Shown here piece after piece: positions 5,359 through 11,057 of a stretch of 11,057 bases of DNA; within the stretch, counting starts at the first letter, position 1, and each line of letters starts with the position of its first letter. The notes under the pieces were generated by a model. The model did not search any database. It saw only the letters and a program-made list of their open reading frames with translations, and had not been told where the DNA came from. Origin of the DNA: an uncultured Flavobacteriia bacterium (lineage in GTDB: Bacteria; Bacteroidota; Bacteroidia; Flavobacteriales_D; Crocinitomicaceae); contig CAIYXD010000089.1 in NCBI GenBank assembly GCA_903930085.1, positions 1 to 11,057 of the forward strand. The letters are read 5' to 3'. The translations under genes were made by a program, and so were the position numbers.

Positions 5359-7191
5359 TTAACGAATCAATTGGATAAATCCGTGTCCATCAAATAATTC
5401 TCCTTGAACTCCTTTTGCCTTGAAAATATAGAAATACACCCCATCGTCTGCTGGAATTCCAGAAATACTTTCCCCGTTCCAAGAAGCAGTGACTGCCGAA
5501 CTTGTATACATTAAAAGTCCCCAACGATTCAAAATTTGTAGGTCTAATTCTACTATATTTTCCAATTTAAATACATACACATCATTTATTCCATCGTTGT
5601 TTGGTGTAAAGACATTCGCTGTTTCCAGGGAAACCGGTACAGGAATAATTGGTTCGATGGGATCAATTGGATCAATTGGCGGACTTGTAACTGTAATCGT
5701 TACAAAAGCAGTATCGGAACATTCTCCATTTACAGCGATTACCATTGCTGTGTAGACTCCAGCAGTAGTGTAGACTTGCGTTTGATTCGTCAAGTTGGAA
5801 TCCAAAAAGGAGGTTCCATTTCCAAAATCCCATTCGAAAAGATTTGCATTTTGGCTGGTACTTTGAAATCCTACGGTTAATGGATAATTACCAGATAAAG
5901 GCGCAGCACTTAAGGTAACACTTGGTGGGTTATTTGGTAAAACCTCAACCGAATCATAACGGAAACAACCATTCGATTCAATCGACAAATAATACCACCC
6001 AATGGATAAATTATCCCAAACAGAAGCGTTTATAAAATTCGTGCTGTTTGGTCCTGGTCCTGTCCAATTATAAAATGCAGGAACTTGAAATGTTCCACTT
6101 GTAAGTACGGAAACATAGCCATTATTTTGGTTGCATTCCGTGTTTCCAATTAAAATATCGTTGATGTTCCAGTTCATAGGCGTAATAACAACATTTACAT
6201 TATCAGTTGCTGTGCAACCATTCAAAGATGTTCCAGTCAATGTATACGTTCCAGCAGTAAGCGGCGTAATCTGTGGAGTTGTTTGTCCGGAACTCCAAGC
6301 ATAAGAAGAAACTGGAACATTAGCAGATCCGAGCAAATTTTCAGATTCATTTGCACAAAACAAAATATCCGCACCAGCATTTACTTGAATCGTATCGTAA
6401 GAAACTGAAATACTGTCCGTTACAATACAAATTGGGGCAAAATAAACATCATCAATAGCGAAATCATTTCCAGAATTAACGGTACTTTGATTGACAATGG
6501 ATAAAATAGCTTGTGTGGCGCCTAAAGAGTTCCAGCTACCACTATTTTCAACCCAACTGCAAGCAGTAGTAGGTGTTGGAACAATCGCAGATATTGGAAC
6601 ATTATTGATGAATAGCTGCAAATTAGAAACCTGCGGTGAATTCAAAACATTCATTTGCCAAAAAGAAAACAAATAATCTGTATTAGGAGTTACCGCAATC
6701 GTTTGTGTCCAAACGTTTGTGTTCGCAATAGATGCGCCATTTGCAACCAACATATTTCCAGTTCCTGTTGTATGATCCGGACAATTAATAAAATTATTAT
6801 GTGTCAAAGATGGAGAAGTTGCAATAGCAAATTGACCTTGATTCGACAATAAACCATACGTTCCGCCCGTTCCTGGAAAATAAGCAGTCGTAAAATTATT
6901 AGACGCTGCAGTTGTACCGCCTTGAAAAGCACCATTCAAAACTAAATTTTGACCAAGAATCCCCGCGGTTACTGCATACGTTCCATTTGCGGAAACGACT
7001 GTAGAAGTTTGAAAACTTCCATTGGTCCAATTGTAATAATCATATCCTGGCGCTGCGGATAGCGTTAAAGATTGGCCGACACACAAAACAGTATCGTTTC
7101 CAAGATCAAAAGTGGGCTCCGTTCCATTACATTGGGATTTAACCGTTGAATTTAATAGCAATATCGTAAATAATATAAGATAGTTTTTCAT
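5359..7191 (-). CDS. Secreted multidomain protein with T9SS type B (gliding motility-associated, CHU_C) sorting domain
   Basis: A 610-aa exported protein. Residues 1-19 are a Sec signal peptide (MKNYLILFTILLLNSTVKS). Domain order: an Ig-like repeat (about 24-77, LGNDTVLCVGQSLTL...YNWTNG). Then a galactose-binding or jelly-roll-like domain (about 81-252) with LVLNGAFQGG, NCPDHTTGTGNMLVANG and GNDFAIDDVYF. Then Ig-like/SprB-type repeats (about 268-336, LSAxx/YAWSSGQTT...GTYTLT, and 340-417). Then a PKD domain (about 424-502) with FEWDFGNGTS and AGVYTAMVIA. A Pro/Ile/Asp linker (505-519) follows. The C-terminal type B sorting domain (about 524-610) has NVFTPNNDGINDVY, ILNRWG and DGVYFYIF. The sorting domain directs export through the type IX system to the cell surface or medium. 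The ligand or adhesive role is unknown; no catalytic domain is seen. It lies 86 nt downstream of bshB1. Confidence 0.92.
   Translation of the reverse strand: MKNYLILFTILLLNSTVKSQCNGTEPTFDLGNDTVLCVGQSLTLSAAPGYDYYNWTNGSFQTSTVVSANGTYAVTAGILGQNLVLNGAFQGGTTAASNNFTTAYFPGTGGTYGLLSNQGQFAIATSPSLTHNNFINCPDHTTGTGNMLVANGASIANTNVWTQTIAVTPNTDYLFSFWQMNVLNSPQVSNLQLFINNVPISAIVPTPTTACSWVENSGSWNSLGATQAILSIVNQSTVNSGNDFAIDDVYFAPICIVTDSISVSYDTIQVNAGADILFCANESENLLGSANVPVSSYAWSSGQTTPQITPLTAGTYTLTGTSLNGCTATDNVNVVITPMNWNINDILIGNTECNQNNGYVSVLTSGTFQVPAFYNWTGPGPNSTNFINASVWDNLSIGWYYLSIESNGCFRYDSVEVLPNNPPSVTLSAAPLSGNYPLTVGFQSTSQNANLFEWDFGNGTSFLDSNLTNQTQVYTTAGVYTAMVIAVNGECSDTAFVTITVTSPPIDPIDPIEPIIPVPVSLETANVFTPNNDGINDVYVFKLENIVELDLQILNRWGLLMYTSSAVTASWNGESISGIPADDGVYFYIFKAKGVQGELFDGHGFIQLIR
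5660..5677. repeat. Two tandem 9-bp units in the linker of the T9SS protein
   Basis: GGATCAATT occurs twice in tandem (5660-5668 and 5669-5677), with a diverged copy just before it (GGTTCGATG). On the minus strand it encodes the IDPIDPIEP linker between the PKD and sorting domains. Such repeats can change in copy number by slippage without breaking the frame. Confidence 0.6.
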
Positions 7192-7277
7192 TTTTTATTA
7201 TTGTAAGTGTTATGATATTTCAAATTCTTTATAAATAGACTCTATTTTTATTTTTAAGGTTGTCTAGGAGTTGGATT

Positions 7278-8003
7278 TTAAATTAAATCGAAAAAACTTT
7301 GAACGCCTATTTGTCTTTCAACCGTAAATCCTTCGGCATATTTCGTTCCAATAGTTCTTCCTAAGAATTGCATTCTCCCTTTCAAAACATCCAAAAATTC
7401 TTCTCCTGAAATTGGCGTTTGAGGTTCGGTTGAATTTGGGTCGAAAAATTGGGTTTTATAGGCTTTGATACATTCAAACTTGCGCTCTACAAAATCCGTT
7501 ACATCTACGATAAAATCTGGTTCAATATGGCGATCTTGAATATAATGGTAAACCACTGCCGGACGAAAAGCTTTCTGTGTAAGTCCATCCCAAGATGTTT
7601 CTACTTTAATCAATCCTGCTAAAAAGCAAGCTTCTGAAACGAGTTTGGAGGCGCGACCGTGATCTGGATGTCGATCTTCGATTGCATTTGCTAAAACGAT
7701 TGTTGGCTGAAAACGTCTTATTTGCTGAATAATCAACCGCTTATTGCTTTCGGATAAATCAAAGAATCCGTCCGGCATTTTCAAATTGGTTCGAAAAGAA
7801 ACACCCATTATTTTAGAAGCTTCCTGCGCTTCTTCAAAACGCGTTTCCAGGGTTCCGCGGGAACCTAATTCTCCTTGCGTCAAATCAACGATTGCAACAG
7901 TTTTACCTTCGGCAATATGTTTCATTAGCGTTCCAGATGCTCCCAACTCAATATCGTCCGGATGTGCAGCAAATGCTAAAATGTCTACTTTTTCAAGATT
8001 CAT
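7278..8003 (-). CDS. bshB1: Bacillithiol biosynthesis deacetylase BshB1 (PIG-L/LmbE family)
   Basis: A 241-aa cytosolic Zn-dependent deacetylase that converts N-acetylglucosaminyl-L-malate to glucosaminyl-malate, the second step of bacillithiol synthesis. The N-terminal AHPDDIELGASGT (13-25) carries the metal ligands H14 and D17 and the presumed catalytic D16. The third ligand is H115 in EDRHPDHGRAS (109-119). LTQGELGSRGT (41-51) and MPDGFFDL (76-83) are specific to the BshB1 branch and distinguish it from other LmbE proteins. The length is normal for the family. The ATG lies 30 nt downstream of the ResB-CcsA gene on the same strand, so cotranscription is likely. No bshA or bshC is in the window. 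Bacillithiol is the main low-molecular-weight thiol in many Bacteroidota and Firmicutes, fitting a redox-related neighbourhood. Confidence 0.93.
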   Translation of the reverse strand: MNLEKVDILAFAAHPDDIELGASGTLMKHIAEGKTVAIVDLTQGELGSRGTLETRFEEAQEASKIMGVSFRTNLKMPDGFFDLSESNKRLIIQQIRRFQPTIVLANAIEDRHPDHGRASKLVSEACFLAGLIKVETSWDGLTQKAFRPAVVYHYIQDRHIEPDFIVDVTDFVERKFECIKAYKTQFFDPNSTEPQTPISGEEFLDVLKGRMQFLGRTIGTKYAEGFTVERQIGVQSFFDLI

Positions 8004-8033
8004 ATTTTCAGAATTAATCCGTCTAATTAACTT

Positions 8034-11000
8034 TTAATTACTTGTTTTCTTTACAAGGAACTTTTTTACAATTTCGTAGGCTAATAAAATAACGCCAAAA
8101 ACCACTAGCCAATACAAGGTAGTTGTCCAAAAAGAAACGGTGTTGGTTACTGTTTTTGTTTCTTGCATTTGCTGTGTGAATTTCGCTGAAAAATAGAGAA
8201 ATGCTGCGTATGGGAGAAGCACCTTGAACACGAGGTAATCAAAAACTATTCTTGACCAACTTTTTGATTTGTAAGTATTCAGATATAACTTGTTTCTGTC
8301 CGATGCTATAAGTGTTAGCATGATAAATACAATTACAGCAACGATAATTCCCGGTGGAATGGAACCTAAACCGTCTCCCTGCGCATAGGAATGTAAACCA
8401 ACCAGGTAAAAATTCACACCAAAGAATGTGAAAAGTATTGCGGAATAACCCCACAAACTTAGCGTATTGAATAAAAATTTACTCTGCAACGCTGGAATAT
8501 AACGCACGTGTAAAATCACGGCATAAACCAAAACGGAAACTAAGGCCCAAGTTTCTTTAGGATCCCAACCCCAATACCTTCCCCACGATTCATTTGCCCA
8601 AATTCCGCCTAAAAAAGTACCAATTGTCAGCATAAACAAACCAACTGTAATCGTCATTTCTGAAACATACGTAAGTTCGTTGATATTCATCGTAACCAAT
8701 TTTCCATTCTTTTTATTTCGAAAAATGAATAGGTTCAGATTCAGTAAACCGAGAATTGCTCCCAATCCCAGAAAACCATAGCTACCTGTAATAATTGCAA
8801 CGTGGATCATCAACCAATACGATTTCAAAACTGGCTGCAAAGGTGTAACCTCCGGATCTAAAAGATTCATTTCCGTTACAAAAATCATCAGTGCTGCTAA
8901 AATTGCCGTTCCAGCCAAAATAACCGGATTTTTTCGTGCAAAGGCAAATCCAGCAATCATAGTTACCCAAGCGATAAAAATTACAGCTTCGTACCCATTG
9001 CTCCATGGTGCGTGACCAGAAATAAACCAACGGAATCCAAGTCCGATTCCATGGTACACAAACGCAACAATCATCAATGCTGTAAATATTTTCGACGTAA
9101 TTGAAAAAACTTTCAGCACGAATGGAGATGGTTTCACAAAAATCTTGACAAAGAAAATAACCAATAAGATCAAACCAAGAAACAAATACATGCGGTAAGA
9201 ATTCTTGAAAATGCTCATTTTATTGTAGCTTATTTCCACGCCGACAGCTGTTTCGGAAGGGACAATTGCTGCTGCTACTTCCCGTTGCATCTTTTTCAGT
9301 TGAACAAGTGCCTCGTTTGATTTGGTGTAATCGTTTGAATTTGCTGCGATGAACAATTCCTTAAAATAGTTCAATGTGGTATAAAATGCGACAGAATCCG
9401 ATTGGTAAACGCGCTCGTCAATAGGATTGTACCACGTATTTGTCGAATCATTTTTCAATGGAATCAAACGCATATAACTCCAAGCAGTGAAACTTTGAAT
9501 GACTTGGTAACGATCCACTAATTTGATTAGATTCTTATCGAATTCATTGCGCTTCGATTCTAGTTTTTGGTGCGCCAATTCATGTTCTCTCGCTAATTTA
9601 AATTCATTTTTTTCATTGAGTAAATCACCTATCGAAGCATAATTTTCCGTTATACCGAAACTTTCCTTCAGATTGGAAGAAACGTAAACAATCTTTTGAT
9701 CGTACCAATAATCTGGATACATGTGCATGCTTACAACTGTTTGCACAGCGTTGTATTCCTTGAATTTATCTGCTCGGTGAATCTTTCTAAGTAGCGTAAC
9801 GCCTAAAGTGTGCATCGGCACAATTCTTCCTTCAAAATCTTGCACCAATAAAGACGCGATTTCATCGGAATGTTCTTTGGACATAATGCCAAAAACGGGT
9901 TTTCCTTTTTGCGGAGGAGTTGCTGTTTGCTGCGTGTGATCAGCATTCGAATGTGCCGCATGGTCATGTCCTTCATGCGATTCCTGCGCTTGTCCAAATC
10001 CGGAGATTCCTAAAGTGAATACCAGAATAAAAATTTTCATCAACTGCTCTCTTTTCTCCCGCGACTTGCGCAATTTTTCGTTCAGCTCTCTAAATCTACC
10101 AACTGGGGCAAACAAGGAAAGTACCATTCCAATCGACATTAACAAATATCCGAAATACGTAATATTCGTTCCCCACCAGTCGTGGTTCACGCTCAATCTT
10201 GTGCCTTTTTCATCCGGATCGTAGCTGGATTGGAAAAATCTAAATCCTCCATAATCCATTACATTGTTCATGAAAATCCGTTGGTTTCGGGTATATTTAT
10301 TTTTTTCATCGATAATAGAAACTTCACTTGCAAAAGAAGATGGAGCTTCCGTTCCTGGATATCTGTCCAACTGGAAATCCTTACACGCAATATAAAACGG
10401 CACATCTATTTTAGCTGAACCATATTCCATTTCATAAATTAATCCACCAAGTGAGAAAACTTCGTGTTCCGGAATAGCGCCCATTCCGCCTTCCAATTGA
10501 ATAATTTTGGATTCTTTGCCATCCGTAACCTTCACCGTCAGATAATCCGACCCTTCTTTTTTCTTACCAGAAGAAATCAGCATCTTTTTGGCGTGATTAA
10601 TTATTTTCTTGAATACAATTTGCTGTCCACCGACTTGGTACAATGTTGTAGTTTGAAAAGGCACAAGCGTATCTGCGGGAATCACAACATACAGTGAATC
10701 TGCAATTTCCTTTCCACTTTGGCGCGCCGCTTGCATTTGAGACATCGGCAAATACCGCATTGGCTGTTCGGATCGCACCATGATTTTCGAACCTTTCTGG
10801 ATCAATTCAATTCCTGGCATCGCATCTTTTTTCTCGAAGGAAATTGCTACATCTCCAGAGAGCATAAAACCGCCTTTCGTTAAAAAATTTGATTTCATTC
10901 CATCGGTGATAATTTCCAACGCAAGGCCTTGAATGGAATCATTTATTACCAAAGAATCGATCATTTTCTTTTGAAAATTAACGTATTCAATCTTTATTGG

Positions 11001-11057
11001 AGAAGCATGTTTTGGAAAATCTATATCGATAGAGAAATCATTATTGGTAATTTCCGA
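8034..11057 (-). CDS. ccsA: ResB-CcsA fusion, System II cytochrome c biogenesis protein (5' end outside window)
   Basis: The frame is open to the right edge: 31 sense codons precede the first Met at 10962-10964, so that Met is not the real start. Residues are numbered here from that Met; the N-terminal ResB helices are missing. The ResB part (about 1-290) has the soluble periplasmic domain and ends with SVNHDWWGTNITYFGYLLM and a membrane helix (267-287). A second hydrophobic segment (309-325) leads into a His-rich stretch (330-343) and a long periplasmic domain (to about 585). The CcsA part (590-976) has about ten helices. Its haem-handling WWD motif is WGRYWGWDPKETW (794-806), with candidate haem-ligand or haem-channel histidines H638, H651 (SGHAPWSNGYEA), H721 and H858. 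System II exports haem and attaches it to CxxCH motifs of c-type cytochromes. The fused form is typical of Bacteroidota. The next gene in the likely operon is bshB1. Confidence 0.93.
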   Translation of the reverse strand, partial: SEITNNDFSIDIDFPKHASPIKIEYVNFQKKMIDSLVINDSIQGLALEIITDGMKSNFLTKGGFMLSGDVAISFEKKDAMPGIELIQKGSKIMVRSEQPMRYLPMSQMQAARQSGKEIADSLYVVIPADTLVPFQTTTLYQVGGQQIVFKKIINHAKKMLISSGKKKEGSDYLTVKVTDGKESKIIQLEGGMGAIPEHEVFSLGGLIYEMEYGSAKIDVPFYIACKDFQLDRYPGTEAPSSFASEVSIIDEKNKYTRNQRIFMNNVMDYGGFRFFQSSYDPDEKGTRLSVNHDWWGTNITYFGYLLMSIGMVLSLFAPVGRFRELNEKLRKSREKREQLMKIFILVFTLGISGFGQAQESHEGHDHAAHSNADHTQQTATPPQKGKPVFGIMSKEHSDEIASLLVQDFEGRIVPMHTLGVTLLRKIHRADKFKEYNAVQTVVSMHMYPDYWYDQKIVYVSSNLKESFGITENYASIGDLLNEKNEFKLAREHELAHQKLESKRNEFDKNLIKLVDRYQVIQSFTAWSYMRLIPLKNDSTNTWYNPIDERVYQSDSVAFYTTLNYFKELFIAANSNDYTKSNEALVQLKKMQREVAAAIVPSETAVGVEISYNKMSIFKNSYRMYLFLGLILLVIFFVKIFVKPSPFVLKVFSITSKIFTALMIVAFVYHGIGLGFRWFISGHAPWSNGYEAVIFIAWVTMIAGFAFARKNPVILAGTAILAALMIFVTEMNLLDPEVTPLQPVLKSYWLMIHVAIITGSYGFLGLGAILGLLNLNLFIFRNKKNGKLVTMNINELTYVSEMTITVGLFMLTIGTFLGGIWANESWGRYWGWDPKETWALVSVLVYAVILHVRYIPALQSKFLFNTLSLWGYSAILFTFFGVNFYLVGLHSYAQGDGLGSIPPGIIVAVIVFIMLTLIASDRNKLYLNTYKSKSWSRIVFDYLVFKVLLPYAAFLYFSAKFTQQMQETKTVTNTVSFWTTTLYWLVVFGVILLAYEIVKKFLVKKTSN

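Noticed and set aside
7744..8037. Open frame of 97 codons on the plus strand opposite bshB1
   Set aside because: It is a shadow of the bshB1 codons and the peptide is not protein-like. Its length is explained by the codon bias of the real gene.
8782..9030. Open frame of 82 codons on the minus strand inside ccsA, in a different frame
   Set aside because: It lies wholly within the conserved CcsA membrane region in an alternative frame, and its Cys/Trp-rich peptide has no recognisable feature.
9984..10040. Separate exported His-rich protein starting at the internal Met of the ResB-CcsA frame
   Set aside because: The frame is continuous from ResB through CcsA and fused forms are normal in Bacteroidota. 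There is no evidence of an internal start beyond the signal-like segment, so it was kept as a finding and not called as a gene.

Overview
The window is AT-rich and looks like chromosomal DNA of a Bacteroidota bacterium, most likely of the class Flavobacteriia. Four things point there: a protein with a type IX secretion C-terminal sorting domain, a ResB-CcsA fusion for cytochrome c maturation, the bacillithiol deacetylase BshB1, and AT-rich promoters of the TTTG / TAnnTTTG type without clear Shine-Dalgarno sites. A closer placement (for example Crocinitomicaceae) would be a guess. No mobile element, CRISPR array, tRNA or rRNA was seen.

Left part, plus strand (1-1600). The window opens in the last 49 codons of a FixH/CcoH-like protein, followed after 1 nt by a membrane protein of the TauE/SafE-like (DsbD_2/UreH-type) family. 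This is the usual tail of a cbb3 cytochrome oxidase operon in Bacteroidota. Positions 894-1164 hold a GC-richer block that can fold into a closed multi-branch structure with a GAAA tetraloop. It resembles an element that recurs in Bacteroidota genomes. A weak terminator and a plausible promoter with a 12-bp direct repeat follow. Next comes a 127-aa charged helical protein of unknown function with a strong Rho-independent terminator.

Middle, plus strand (1690-5357). A NifS/IscS-like cysteine desulfurase stands alone behind a good -7 box. After a short spacer, which holds an apparent 3' remnant of a minus-strand gene, comes a three-gene unit: a nitroreductase-family flavoprotein, a GT4 glycosyltransferase, and a small protein with a coiled-coil N-terminus and a GreA-like C-terminus. 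The first two genes are 22 nt apart and the last two overlap by 8 nt.

Right part, minus strand (5359-11057). Read right to left: a ResB-CcsA fusion that is open through the right edge (its N-terminus lies outside the window), bshB1 30 nt downstream, and a 610-aa secreted multidomain protein of the T9SS type B class. The T9SS gene and the plus-strand GreA-like gene converge with one base between their stop codons.

Functionally, both ends concern respiration: cbb3 oxidase assembly on the left, c-type cytochrome maturation on the right. Sulfur and thiol metabolism (cysteine desulfurase, bacillithiol synthesis) and envelope biology (glycosyltransferase, T9SS cargo) lie between. I did not find a clearly new multi-gene system. 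The items most worth following up are the structured element at 905-990, the GreA-like small protein, the His-rich segment inside the CcsA fusion, and the coding remnant at 2906-3007.
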